Counted from the first letter of the stretch, positions 7,916 to 16,164 are shown. The stretch is 38,955 nt of DNA from Sphingopyxis sp. (GCF_025869345.1 NZ_JAOZVW010000097.1:1-38955), one strand, 5' to 3'. The notes: a model not told the origin generated them from the letters alone. Program-made: numbers and translations.

Positions 7916-8760
7916 CCATCGAAACCCTCTCCACCAACCGCAGCCATGGCGGCACGCAGGGCGTCTACACGCACGCCAGCACCACCACCGGCACTGACAT
8001 GACCTTCGCGGTCTTCGTTCCCGACCATGCCCCGGACGCGAAGCTGCCGGTGCTCTGGTATCTGTCGGGGCTGACCTGCACCCATGCGAATGTGATGGAG
8101 AAGGGCGAATATCGCGCCGCGTGCGCCGAACATGGCGTGATCTTCATCGCGCCCGACACCAGTCCGCGCGGCGAGGAGGTGCCCGACGATGCGGACGCTG
8201 CCTATGATTTCGGGCTCGGCGCGGGCTTTTATGTCGATGCCACGGTCGAGCCGTGGGCGAAGCATTACCGGATGCGGTCGTACGTCGAGGATGAGCTGCC
8301 GTCGCTGATCCTCCGCAACTTTGCGGACGCCGACCTGACGCGGCAGGCGATCACCGGCCATTCGATGGGCGGGCACGGCGCGCTGACCATCGGTCTGCGC
8401 AATCGGGACCGCTTCCGCTCGGTCTCGGCCTTCTCGCCGATCGTCGCGCCGTCGCGCTGCCCGTGGGGCGAGAAGGCGCTCGGCGGCTATCTCGGCGACG
8501 ACCGCGAGGATTGGCAGGCCTATGACGCCTGCGCGCTGCTCGATCAGGGACTGCGCGTGCCCGACCTGCTCGTCGATCAGGGCGAGGCCGACAATTTCCT
8601 CGCCGAACAACTCAAGACCGAACTGCTGGTCGAGGCGTGCGAGCGCGCGGGGCAGAAGGCCGAAATCCGTATGCAGCCGGGATACGACCACAGCTATTAT
8701 TTCATCTCGACCTTCATGGCCGAGCATGTGGCGTGGCACGCGGAGCGGTTGAAGGCGTAG
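7912..8760 (+). CDS. fghA: S-formylglutathione hydrolase
   Basis: Hydrolyses S-formylglutathione to formate and glutathione, completing the pathway begun by frmA. The 282-residue alpha/beta hydrolase has nucleophile Ser151 in GHSMGGHGAL, a candidate acid Asp in DQGEADNFL, and the catalytic His in YDHSYYF. The family signature LSGLTCTHANVMEKGEYRAA lies at about 51-70. The start at ATG 7912 overlaps the preceding stop by four bases and begins with the conserved MTIETLSTNRSHGG. It is the last gene of the cluster; repeat A2 follows in the convergent gap. Confidence 0.95.
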   Translation: MTIETLSTNRSHGGTQGVYTHASTTTGTDMTFAVFVPDHAPDAKLPVLWYLSGLTCTHANVMEKGEYRAACAEHGVIFIAPDTSPRGEEVPDDADAAYDFGLGAGFYVDATVEPWAKHYRMRSYVEDELPSLILRNFADADLTRQAITGHSMGGHGALTIGLRNRDRFRSVSAFSPIVAPSRCPWGEKALGGYLGDDREDWQAYDACALLDQGLRVPDLLVDQGEADNFLAEQLKTELLVEACERAGQKAEIRMQPGYDHSYYFISTFMAEHVAWHAERLKA

Positions 8761-8779
8761 GCTGCCGCGGAAGAAGCAT

Positions 8780-8865
8780 CGTGTCCCCGCGAAGGCGGGG
8801 ACCCATCACCCGCCGGCTCCATCTTGCGCCGACCGGAGATGGCCCCCCGCCTTCGCGGGGGAACG
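8780..8865. repeat. Family A inverted repeat, copy A2
   Basis: Arms CGTGTCCCCGCGAAGGCGGG and CCCGCCTTCGCGGGGGAACG. Occupies the convergent gap between fghA and the quinone reductase gene, where it could act as a bidirectional terminator. Confidence 0.88.
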
Positions 8866-8891
8866 GCCTGTTATTGACGATTTTGTGCGAG

Positions 8892-9872
8892 CTATTCCGG
8901 AATCAGCAAGCTGGACCCCGTCGTCCGCCCCGCCTCCAGGTCGGCGTGCGCGCGCGCCGCGTCCTGCAGGCCATAGCGCTGCCCGATGCTGATCTTCACC
9001 GCGCCGCTTTCGATCATCTCGAACACCCGCGCCGCGCCGGCGGCGCGTTCGCCGGGCAGGTGATAATAATCGAACAGCGTCGGCCGGGTGACGAATTGCG
9101 ACCCATGCTGCGCGAGGATGCCGAGGTTGACTCCGGTCACCGGCCCGCCGGCATTGCCGTAGCTGACGATCAGCCCGCGCCGCGCGGTGGCCTTGAGCGA
9201 CGTCGCCCAGGTCGCCATGCCGATGCCATCGAAAGTGACGGGGACGCCCTGGCCGTCGGTGATCTCGCGGACATGCGCCGCGACATCGTCCTGCTTGTAG
9301 CGAATGACATGGTCGGCGCCCGCCTCGCGCGCCGCTTGCTCTTTCGCTTCGGTGCTGACGGTGCCGATCACCGTCGCGCCGATCGCTTTCAGCCACTGGA
9401 CGAGGATCAGCCCGACCCCGCCCGCGGCGGCGTGGACGAGCACCGGCCAGCCCGCCTCGACCTTCGCGCATCGTTCGACGAGCATCTCCACCGTGCAGGC
9501 CTTGAGCAAGGCCGCGGCGGCGGTGTCGTCGTCGATGGCGGCGGGGAGTTTGAACAGCGACGCGGCGGGGACGATCCGCGCGCTCGCATAAGCATTGCGC
9601 TGCGGACCGAAGGTCGCGACGCGGTCGCCGGGCTGGAGGCCGTGGACGTCGGCGCTGACCGCGACGACCTCACCCGCCGCCTCGACCCCGAGCCCGCCCG
9701 GAAGCTCGATCGGATAGGTGCCGTCGCGGTGATAAGTGTCGATATAGTTCAGACCGACCGCGGTCTGGCGCACGAGCACCTGGCCGGGGCCCGGGTCACC
9801 CAGCGTGACCTCGCGCCAGTCGATGACCTCGGGTCCGCCCTGCGTTTCGATAAAGGCTTCGATTGCCTGCAC
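8892..9872 (-). CDS. NADPH:quinone oxidoreductase, zeta-crystallin type
   Basis: Zinc-independent medium-chain dehydrogenase that reduces quinones with NADPH. The 326-residue product lacks the zinc-binding cysteines of FrmA and carries QTAVGLNYIDTYHRDGTYPI near residues 48-67, followed by LPGGLGVEAAGEVV. It has the nucleotide site HAAAGGVGLILVQWLKAIGA with AAGGVG, and the quinone-reductase signature around it. The start is a GTG at 9872 (complement), preceded by CAGGAG with six bases of spacing; upstream in-frame codons lack a ribosome-binding site. The family resembles E. coli QorA. It appears to be a single gene, convergent with the formaldehyde cluster. Confidence 0.9.
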   Translation of the reverse strand: MQAIEAFIETQGGPEVIDWREVTLGDPGPGQVLVRQTAVGLNYIDTYHRDGTYPIELPGGLGVEAAGEVVAVSADVHGLQPGDRVATFGPQRNAYASARIVPAASLFKLPAAIDDDTAAAALLKACTVEMLVERCAKVEAGWPVLVHAAAGGVGLILVQWLKAIGATVIGTVSTEAKEQAAREAGADHVIRYKQDDVAAHVREITDGQGVPVTFDGIGMATWATSLKATARRGLIVSYGNAGGPVTGVNLGILAQHGSQFVTRPTLFDYYHLPGERAAGAARVFEMIESGAVKISIGQRYGLQDAARAHADLEAGRTTGSSLLIPE

Positions 9873-9942
9873 GGCCGCTCTCCTGCTGGTGCAGCCCATC
9901 TGGGGCGCGCGAACAGGTGGCGCAAGGGTCGATGCGATATAA

Positions 9943-10068
9943 GCCCCTCCTCTTCAGAGGAGGGGTTGGGGGTGGTGGACGCCGATGCGGAAGCACCACC
10001 CCGCTGCGACTAGGTCCGGCTTCGCCGAACCAAGTCTCGCTGCCCCTCCTCTGAAGAGGAGGGGGTAG
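9943..10068. repeat. Family E inverted repeat
   Basis: Left arm GCCCCTCCTCTTCAGAGGAG (itself palindromic) from 9943 and right arm CCCCTCCTCTGAAGAGGAGG at 10043-10062, around a spacer of about 75 bases. It ends at the stop codon of the helicase gene, so it may serve as that gene's terminator. Confidence 0.8.
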
Positions 10069-10070
10069 GG

Positions 10071-11894
10071 TCAGCGGGGTGAGCGCGGCTTGCCCTTGCC
10101 GAAGGGCTTGGCCTTGAACCCGCCGGGCTTGCCATGGGGGCCCCGCGGCCCGTCGCCGCGCGGACCGTTGTCGCGAGGGGCGCCGTGACGCGGCCCGCCC
10201 TTGTGCGCCCCCTTCTCGCGCCGCGGCGGATAGGTCGCGCCGCCGGGCGCCGGGGTGATCGCGACGCCGCTGTCGTCCTCGCCGTCCTGATTGGCGGTGC
10301 GCATCACCGCCTCGGCGAAGCGGTCGGCGATGGCGAGCGGGATGTTGAACAAGGTTTCCGACGGCCCGATGCGGATCGCGCCGATCTCGTGCTTCGTCAC
10401 ATGGCCGCGGCGGCAGAGGAGGGGGAGAATCCAGCGCGGGTCGGCGTTCTGGCGGCGGCCGATGTTGAGCTTGAACCAGACGCTGTCGTCGAACTGGTCG
10501 CGGCGCTCGCCGCGTTCGGCCCGATCATCGCGTTCGAAACGTTCGCCGCGCTCGGGGCGTTCGGGCCGTTCGCCGCGTGCGCGCGGGCCGGCGTCGATCA
10601 GATCCTCGGGCGGCGGCATCGTCGCCCGGTGCGCGCGAACGAGCGCGGCGGCGATGTCCTCCGCGCTGCGTTCGGCGAGCAGGCGCTGGCCGAGCTCGAT
10701 GTCTTCGGGCTCATGCTCCTGCGGCGCGAGCAGCTTTTCGATCAGCCGCTCCTGATCGCGTGCGTTGACGTCGGCCGCGGTCGGCGCGTTCATCCACTCG
10801 GCGGTGATGCGCGCGCCGCGCAGCATCCCGTCGACGCGGCGGCGGCGCGGATAGGGGACGATCAGCACCGCGGTGCCCTTCTTTCCCGCGCGCCCGGTGC
10901 GGCCCGAGCGGTGCTGGAGCGTTTCGGCGTCGCGCGGGATCTCGACATGGATGACGAGGCTCAGGCTCGGCAGGTCGATGCCGCGCGCGGCGACGTCGGT
11001 CGCGACGCACACTCTGGCTCGACGGTCGCGCAGCGCCTGCAGCGCATGGTTGCGCTCGTTCTGGCTATGCTCGCCCGACAGCGCGACCGCCGCGAAGCCG
11101 CGATTGACCAGCCGCGCGTGAAGGCGGCGGACATTGTCGCGCGTCGCGCAGAACAGCATCGCCGTGTCGGGCTCGTGCAGGCGTAAGAGGTTGATCACCG
11201 CGCCCTCAATGTCGGCGGGGGCGACGGTCACGACCTGATAGGCGATGTCGCCATGGCCGCGATCCTCGCCGACCGTCGAGATGCGCAGCGCATTGTTCTG
11301 ATAGCGCTTGGCAAGCTGCGCGATCGGCTTCGGGATCGTCGCCGAGAAGAGCAGGGTGCGGCGCGTTCCGGGGGTCGCGTCGAGAATTTCTTCGAGGTCT
11401 TCGCGAAAGCCCATGTCGAGCATTTCGTCGGCCTCGTCGAGCACCGCGACGCGCAAGGATTCGAGGTCGAGCGCGCCGCGTTCGAGATGGTCGCGCAGGC
11501 GGCCGGGGGTGCCGACGACGATATGCACGCCCTGGTTGAGGTTGCGGCGCTCGCGGCTTGCGTCCATGCCGCCGACGCAGGTCGCGATGCGCGCCCCGGC
11601 CTTGGCGTAAAGCCAGCTTAGTTCGCGGCTGACCTGCAGCGCAAGTTCGCGCGTCGGCGCGACGATCAGCGCGAGCGGCGCCGCCGCGAAGGGCAGGCGG
11701 CCCTCCTCAAGCAGTTCGTCGGCCATCGCGAGGCCGAAGGCGACGGTCTTGCCCGACCCGGTCTGCGCGGAGACGAGCAGGTCGCGGCCGCGCGCTTCGG
11801 CCTCGACGACCTGCGCCTGGACGGGGGTCAGCGCCTCATAGCCGCGCGCGGTGAGGGCGTCCGCAAGGACGGGCGAAAGATGATCGAAAGCCAT
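10071..11894 (-). CDS. DEAD-box ATP-dependent RNA helicase with DbpA-type RNA-binding domain
   Basis: Remodels structured RNA, probably in ribosome assembly or RNA decay. The 607-residue product has the Q motif (LTPVQAQVV), AQTGSGKT, PTRELALQ, GTPGRLRDH, DEAD, SAT and HRSGRTGRAGKKG in order over residues 1-360. About residues 440-490 form a charged linker rich in GERPERPERGERFERDDRAE. A DbpA-like RNA-binding module follows (WFKLNIGRRQNADPRWILPL onward). The last 50 residues are a basic Gly/Pro/Arg/Lys tail typical of sticky RNA-binding tails. This domain order resembles CsdA/DeaD and DbpA; which orthologue it is cannot be settled by eye. It starts at ATG 11894 with an AAGAAG purine run upstream. 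Confidence 0.93.
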   Translation of the reverse strand: MAFDHLSPVLADALTARGYEALTPVQAQVVEAEARGRDLLVSAQTGSGKTVAFGLAMADELLEEGRLPFAAAPLALIVAPTRELALQVSRELSWLYAKAGARIATCVGGMDASRERRNLNQGVHIVVGTPGRLRDHLERGALDLESLRVAVLDEADEMLDMGFREDLEEILDATPGTRRTLLFSATIPKPIAQLAKRYQNNALRISTVGEDRGHGDIAYQVVTVAPADIEGAVINLLRLHEPDTAMLFCATRDNVRRLHARLVNRGFAAVALSGEHSQNERNHALQALRDRRARVCVATDVAARGIDLPSLSLVIHVEIPRDAETLQHRSGRTGRAGKKGTAVLIVPYPRRRRVDGMLRGARITAEWMNAPTAADVNARDQERLIEKLLAPQEHEPEDIELGQRLLAERSAEDIAAALVRAHRATMPPPEDLIDAGPRARGERPERPERGERFERDDRAERGERRDQFDDSVWFKLNIGRRQNADPRWILPLLCRRGHVTKHEIGAIRIGPSETLFNIPLAIADRFAEAVMRTANQDGEDDSGVAITPAPGGATYPPRREKGAHKGGPRHGAPRDNGPRGDGPRGPHGKPGGFKAKPFGKGKPRSPR

Positions 11895-11916
11895 TATATT
11901 CTTCTTCTGTGGTAGT

Positions 11917-11998
11917 CGTCACCCCGGACTTGATCCGGGGTCCATTCATCACTTCGTGGCGAGTGCCGAATGGATGCCGGATCAAGTCCGGCATGACG
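11917..11998. repeat. Family B inverted repeat, copy B3
   Basis: Arms CGTCACCCCGGACTTGATCC and GGATCAAGTCCGGCATGACG. Lies just upstream of the helicase start, in the tandem gap after the flavoprotein gene. Confidence 0.9.
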
Positions 11999-12017
11999 AT
12001 GGATTACAATATGTTTC

Positions 12018-13190
12018 CTAAAGGGCCTGGCCTGCCGCATGTCCGCTGGCCCAGGCCCATTGAAAATTATAGCCGCCCAGCCACCCGGTGACGTCCACGG
12101 CTTCGCCGATCGCATAGAGCCCCGGAACGCTTTTGGCCATCATTGTTTGCGACGAGAGGCCGGCGGTCGCGATTCCGCCGACGGTGACCTCGGCCTTGGC
12201 GAAGCCTTCGGTGCCGCCCGGGTGAAATATCCAGCGCCTGAGCCGCGCCTCGGCGTCGGCGAGCTTGCGGTCGGTCTGGGCGCCGAGTTCGCCGGGGAGC
12301 GCAAGGCGGCCCGCGAGCGTCTGCGCCAGCCGGTCGGGCAGCGGCAGCGCCGCGGCGAGGGTGGCGCGCGGGCGGGCGCGCTTGGCTTCGGTCAGCCAGC
12401 CCGGCGAGGCGTCGGGGAGGAAATCGATCATCACCGGTTCGCCGTGCCGCCAATAGCTGCTGATCTGGAGGATCGCGGGACCGGACAGGCCCTTGTGGGT
12501 GAAGAGCGCGGCCTCGCGGAATGCCGCCTTGCCCGCGCGCGCCTCGACCGGGGTCGCGACGCCCGAGAGGTCGCGAAACAGCACATCCTCGCCGCCGAGC
12601 GTCAGCGGGACGAGCGCGGGTCGCGGCTCGACGACTTTGAGGCCGAAGCGGCGCGCGAGGTCATAGGCGAAGCCGGTCGCGCCCATCTTCGGAATCGAGG
12701 GGCCGCCGGTGGCGAGGACAAGATTGGCGGCGGTGAAGCGGAAAGTGCCGAAGGTGCCACTGAATACGCTGTCCGCATGGCCGATTTCGCCCACGGTCTG
12801 GCCGCAGCGGATGTCGACATGGCCCTTCGCCGCTTCTTCGAGCAACATCGCGACGATCTGTTTCGCCGAGCCATCGCAGAAGAGCTGACCCAATGTTTTC
12901 TCGTGCCAGGCGATGCCGTAGCGCTCGACGAGCGCGATAAAATCGGCGGGGGTATAGCGTGCGAGCGCCGACTTGGCGAAGTGCGGGTTCGCCGAGATGT
13001 AGCGGTCGGGGGCGGTGTGGATGTTGGTGAAGTTGCAGCGCCCGCCGCCCGAAATCAGGATTTTCTTCCCCACCTGCTCGGCATGGTCGAGCAGCAGGAC
13101 GCGCTTGCCGCGCTGTCCCGCGACCGCGGCGCACATCAGCCCGGCCGCGCCGGCGCCCAGCACGACGGCATCATAATCGGAAGCGGTCAT
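12018..13190 (-). CDS. HI0933-type FAD/NAD(P)-dependent oxidoreductase
   Basis: A 390-residue flavoprotein of the HI0933/YhiN family. It has an N-terminal FAD-binding Rossmann motif (VVLGAGAAGLMCAAVAGQRG), the family signature GKKILISGGGRCNFTN near residue 45, and a C-terminal FAD motif AIGEAVDVTGWLGGYNFQWA with the closing ASGHAAGQAL. The family is conserved and widespread, but the substrate is unknown to me. The start at ATG 13190 lies only 7 bases after the stop of the small Myb/SANT-like gene, so it is the third gene of a minus-strand operon with the GreA-like factor. Confidence 0.92.
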   Translation of the reverse strand: MTASDYDAVVLGAGAAGLMCAAVAGQRGKRVLLLDHAEQVGKKILISGGGRCNFTNIHTAPDRYISANPHFAKSALARYTPADFIALVERYGIAWHEKTLGQLFCDGSAKQIVAMLLEEAAKGHVDIRCGQTVGEIGHADSVFSGTFGTFRFTAANLVLATGGPSIPKMGATGFAYDLARRFGLKVVEPRPALVPLTLGGEDVLFRDLSGVATPVEARAGKAAFREAALFTHKGLSGPAILQISSYWRHGEPVMIDFLPDASPGWLTEAKRARPRATLAAALPLPDRLAQTLAGRLALPGELGAQTDRKLADAEARLRRWIFHPGGTEGFAKAEVTVGGIATAGLSSQTMMAKSVPGLYAIGEAVDVTGWLGGYNFQWAWASGHAAGQAL

Positions 13191-13197
13191 TGGACGA

Positions 13198-13377
13198 TCA
13201 GCGCAGCTTCGCGATCGACAGCCCATCGGCCTTGGCGCGGATCTTCACCGATTCCTCGCTGCGCGTCAGCGCCTTGGCGATGGCTTTGAGCGCCATGCCT
13301 TTCTTTGCGAGCGTGTGGAGCTTGTCGATTTCGGCGGCGGTCCACGGCTGTTTATGGCGTTCGAACTTGTCCTTCAT
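13198..13377 (-). CDS. Small Myb/SANT-like or helix-turn-helix protein (59 aa)
   Basis: A 59-residue basic protein that begins MKDKFERHKQPWTAAEIDKL. The segment W-TAAEIDKLHTLAKKGMALK followed by AIAKALTRSEESVKIRAKAD looks like one Myb/SANT or GcrA-like three-helix unit: a tryptophan at the start, then a helix, then a recognition-like helix after A-IAKALTRSEESV. Its start overlaps the stop of the GreA-like gene by four bases (ATGA on the minus strand, 13374-13377), and its stop is 7 bases before the flavoprotein start. The overlaps and clean composition support a real gene. DNA binding is inferred from the fold pattern, not demonstrated. Confidence 0.8.
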   Translation of the reverse strand: MKDKFERHKQPWTAAEIDKLHTLAKKGMALKAIAKALTRSEESVKIRAKADGLSIAKLR

Positions 13378-13850
13378 GCGTTCGCCTCCGGATCGGCATC
13401 GGCGGCAAGGACGGTGATCGCGTCCTCGCGGCCTTGAAATTCCACGGTGTCGCCAACTTCGGCGCCCATCAGGGCGCGGCCGAGCGGCGCGGTGAAAGCG
13501 ATCAGCCCCGCTGCGGGGTCGGCCTCGTCATGGCCGACGATCGTCACCGCGCGCTCGGCGCCGTTCAGCCTGTAGCGCACCCGGCTGCCGATGCCGACGA
13601 TGCAGGCGGCGGGCGCGTCCTGCACCTCGGCGGTCGCGTGGCGGGTGCCGGCATAGCGCAGGCGGCGCAGCAGTTTCTTGCGCGCTTCCTCTTCGCTTGT
13701 CGCGGCGACGGCGGCTTCGAGGCGCGCAACCTCCTCGGCGAGCAGGCGGGCGCCGCGCGGCGTGACGAGGTTCGGCCCCACCGGGATCGGCCATTCGAAG
13801 GCCGGCTCCATATGTTCGTCGTCGCTCTCGCGGCGGAAGGCTACGCTCAT
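13374..13850 (-). CDS. GreA/GreB-family factor with shortened coiled coil
   Basis: A 158-residue protein related to transcript-cleavage factors that act in the RNA polymerase secondary channel. The C-terminal FKBP-like domain is clear: VGIGSRVRYRL, AVTIVGHDEADPAAGLIAF (19 residues) and PLGRALMGAEVGDTVEF. The N-terminal coiled coil starts normally at TPRGARLLAEEVARLEAAV. It then passes through a short basic stretch (SEEEARKKLLRRLRYAGTRH) where GreA has its longer hairpin with the acidic catalytic tip (GDLKENAEY in E. coli). About 20-25 residues seem missing, including the tip. It may therefore bind polymerase without stimulating cleavage. It is the first gene of a three-gene minus operon. Confidence 0.85.
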   Translation of the reverse strand: MSVAFRRESDDEHMEPAFEWPIPVGPNLVTPRGARLLAEEVARLEAAVAATSEEEARKKLLRRLRYAGTRHATAEVQDAPAACIVGIGSRVRYRLNGAERAVTIVGHDEADPAAGLIAFTAPLGRALMGAEVGDTVEFQGREDAITVLAADADPEANA

Positions 13851-14001
13851 CGTCTCTCTCGTCGGGAAGGAAAGCGTGCCTGTTGCACCGCGAAGGTGGC
13901 GACAAGATGGCGCGAAATTTCCTCCCGCGCGTAACCGCGGCGGCGATGCCCGCGAACCGGCAGGCGATGCCCTTTGCCGCGATCCTTGATAGAGTGCCCC
14001 G

Positions 14002-14523
14002 ATGAGCCCCGACGAACCGTCGCTTGCGCGCCTGATGGCTGCCTCGCAGCGCGGGGATCGCGCGGCCTATCGCGCGCTGCTGAGCGATTGCCGTACATGG
14101 CTGCTCCGCTATTTCGCGCGCCGCATCGCGCCGCACCAGATCGACGATCTGGTGCAGGAAACGCTCGTGTCGCTGCACCGCAAGCTTGCGACCTGGGACA
14201 GCGGGCGTCCCTTCCTGCCGTGGCTCGCGGCGATCGCGCGCTATCGCTGGATCGACGCGCTTCGCCGCCAGCGCGACGAGGCCGAGCTTGGCGACCATGA
14301 CGCGGCGGTCGCGGCGGAGGACGAGGCGGTCCACGCGCGGCTCAGCCTCGACCATCTGCTGACGCGGCTGCCGCCGGGGCAGGCGCAGGCGATCACGTTG
14401 GTCAAGATCGAGGGCGCCTCGATCGCCGAGGCAGCGAATATCAGCGGCCAGAGCGAGTCGCTGGTCAAAGTGAACATCCATCGCGGGCTGAAGACGCTCG
14501 CGGGACTGGTGGAAAGCGAGTGA
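14002..14523 (+). CDS. ECF-type RNA polymerase sigma factor
   Basis: A 173-residue sigma factor with only regions 2 and 4. Region 2 spans about 20-90 and includes IDDLVQETLVSLHRKLATW and WLAAIARYRWIDALRRQRDE. Region 4 spans about 113-168 (LPPGQAQAITLVKIEGASIA then EAANISGQSESLVKVNIHRG), the expected helix-turn-helix. The ATG at 14002 lacks a good ribosome-binding site. The next gene starts two bases after its stop and encodes an NrsF-type membrane protein, the usual anti-sigma partner of SigF-like ECF factors in alphaproteobacteria. It probably controls an envelope or redox stress response. I cannot identify a convincing autoregulated promoter in the 151-base upstream gap. Confidence 0.92.
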   Translation: MSPDEPSLARLMAASQRGDRAAYRALLSDCRTWLLRYFARRIAPHQIDDLVQETLVSLHRKLATWDSGRPFLPWLAAIARYRWIDALRRQRDEAELGDHDAAVAAEDEAVHARLSLDHLLTRLPPGQAQAITLVKIEGASIAEAANISGQSESLVKVNIHRGLKTLAGLVESE

Positions 14524-14524
14524 G

Positions 14525-15175
14525 ATGAACGACGCGTCGATCGACGAGCTGATCGAGGGGCTGGCGGGTGCGCTGAAACCCGTGCGCCCGCGGCGCGTGC
14601 TGCGCGGCGGGCTGTGGGTCGCAGCGGGCTGGGTCGCGGGCGGCGCGCTGCTGCTCTGGCTGTTCGGGATGCGTCACGACCTCGCCGCAGGGGAGGCGAT
14701 GGCGCCGCTGCCGATGCTCGCCTTCTGGCTGATCGTCGCGCTGGCGCTCGCCGCGAGCTGGAGCGCGCTGCGCATGGGATTGCCCGGCGTCGGGCGCGAC
14801 TATGGCGGCTGGCGCTGGGCCGGGCTTGCCGCGCTGGCGCTGCCGCTGACCGCGCTGATCATCGGCCTGGGCGACAGTCACGGCGCGTTGACCGAAATGC
14901 GGCCCGATCATGGCATGCGCTGCACGCTCGACGGACTGATCGCCGGGGTCGGCGTCGGGGCCGCGCTGTTCGCCTGGCTGAAAGGCGGCGCGCCGACATC
15001 GCCCGCGCGCGCCGGCTGGGTCGTCGGCATCGCCGCGGGGGCGGCGGGCGCCGCGGCGGTCGCGCTCCGCTGCTCTTCGAACGACATGATCCATATCGCG
15101 CTCTGGCACGGGCTCGCCATCCCGCTGTGGGCCGTCGCCGGGCGGGTGTTGCTCGCGCCGCTGCTCCGCTGGTAG
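14525..15175 (+). CDS. NrsF-type (DUF1109) anti-sigma membrane protein
   Basis: A 216-residue inner-membrane protein with about six hydrophobic segments (near 29-47, 61-80, 93-112, 132-148, 157-176 and 190-212) and a cytoplasmic N-terminus that would hold the sigma factor. Two cysteines lie in the family positions, MRCTLDG and LRCSSNDMIH, followed by the conserved ALWHGLAIPLWA. In Caulobacter, NrsF restrains SigF and its conserved cysteines sense metals or oxidants; that is family knowledge. The gene begins two bases after the sigma stop, so the pair is translationally linked. Presence of both cysteines argues that sensing is intact here. Confidence 0.88.
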   Translation: MNDASIDELIEGLAGALKPVRPRRVLRGGLWVAAGWVAGGALLLWLFGMRHDLAAGEAMAPLPMLAFWLIVALALAASWSALRMGLPGVGRDYGGWRWAGLAALALPLTALIIGLGDSHGALTEMRPDHGMRCTLDGLIAGVGVGAALFAWLKGGAPTSPARAGWVVGIAAGAAGAAAVALRCSSNDMIHIALWHGLAIPLWAVAGRVLLAPLLRW

Positions 15176-15194
15176 GTGGACAAGTCCTTCTCCC

Positions 15195-15214
15195 TGTGTT
15201 AATCAAGTAACACA
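15195..15214. promoter_or_regulatory. Short inverted repeat upstream of GIN lipoprotein gene
   Basis: TGTGTTA and TAACACA with a 6-base spacer, 28 bases before the lipoprotein start. The AT-rich 7-base arms and lack of a T-run fit an operator better than a terminator. No regulator is assigned. Confidence 0.35.
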
Positions 15215-15241
15215 CGAGAAAAGAATGAGCGGAGAATGACG

Positions 15242-15994
15242 ATGCGAAACTGGACGATAGCGGTTCTGCCGCTGGCTCTCGCCATGACGGTGTCGGCGTG
15301 CGGCCACGAAGGAACGGGCGACGGCAAGGATGCCAGGCGGACGGTCGCGTCCGGCCCGGCGACGACGCAGAGCTTCGACCTCAAGGGCTTCACCGGCGTC
15401 AAGGTCACCGGCCCCGACGATGTCACCATCCGCCAGGGCGACGCCTTCTCGATCAGCGCCAGGGGCCCGCAGGCCGAGCTCGACGAGCTGGAGATCGTGC
15501 TCGACGGATCGACGCTGTCGATCGGCCGCAAGCGCGAAGGCTTCAGCTTCACCCGCCACGACAGCAAAGGGGTCGAGATCAGCATCACCATGCCGAAGCT
15601 GCAGGCGCTGAAGCTGACCGGATCGGGATCGATCGACGCCGACACGCTGGCCGCCGACGCGGCGACGCTCGACGTCACCGGCTCGGGCGACCTCAGCGTC
15701 GCGAAGCTGACCGCGAAGAGCGCCGACCTCGACGTTTCGGGATCGGGCAATATCGAGGTCAAGGGCGGCGCGATCGACAGCGGCGATTTTGGCGTCACCG
15801 GATCGGGCGACATCGACGCCGAAGGGCTGGTCGCGCAGACGCTCGCGGTGTCGATCACCGGATCGGGCGACGTCGACGCGCAGGCGACCGCGAGCGCCGA
15901 CATCAAGATTCTCGGCTCGGGCGATGCGACGATCGGCGGCGGCGGCAAATGCTCGACGCATGCGATGGGATCGGGGACCGCGACCTGCAGGTAG
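15242..15994 (+). CDS. GIN-domain (DUF2807) lipoprotein
   Basis: A 250-residue exported protein with a lipoprotein signal: MRNWTIAVLPLALAMTVSAC with the lipid-attachment cysteine at residue 20. The mature part begins with TQSFDLKGFTGVKVTGPDDV, the usual DUF2807 opening. It then forms a parallel beta-helix-like repeat with regularly spaced turns: GSGSIDA, GSGDLSV, GSGNIEV, GSGDIDA, GSGDVDA, GSGDATI. It ends GSGTATCR, with a cysteine pair (Cys in GKCSTHAMGSGTATC). ATG 15236 is also in frame, but GGAG at 15231-15234 is spaced correctly for ATG 15242. Function of the family is unknown; it is likely periplasmic and membrane anchored. It follows the sigma/NrsF pair on the same strand. Confidence 0.88.
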   Translation: MRNWTIAVLPLALAMTVSACGHEGTGDGKDARRTVASGPATTQSFDLKGFTGVKVTGPDDVTIRQGDAFSISARGPQAELDELEIVLDGSTLSIGRKREGFSFTRHDSKGVEISITMPKLQALKLTGSGSIDADTLAADAATLDVTGSGDLSVAKLTAKSADLDVSGSGNIEVKGGAIDSGDFGVTGSGDIDAEGLVAQTLAVSITGSGDVDAQATASADIKILGSGDATIGGGGKCSTHAMGSGTATCR

Positions 15995-16016
15995 GTCGCT
16001 CGCGTTCAAACATTGT

Positions 16017-16103
16017 GTGTCCCCGCGAAGGCGGGGACCCATCTCCGGTCGGTTCCACCTTGCACCGGCCGGAGATGGACCCCCGCCTTCGCGGGGGAGC
16101 ACG
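16017..16103. repeat. Family A inverted repeat, copy A3
   Basis: Full copy between the two GIN-domain genes, arms GTGTCCCCGCGAAGGCGGGG and CCCCGCCTTCGCGGGGGAGC, with the inner pair ATCTCCGGTCGG / CCGGCCGGAGAT well conserved. Confidence 0.9.
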
Positions 16104-16164
16104 ATGGCATTCATGCCTTGAACATCCTGTGGCGCGGTTCCTGCGAACGCGGTAAGGCGGCGGC

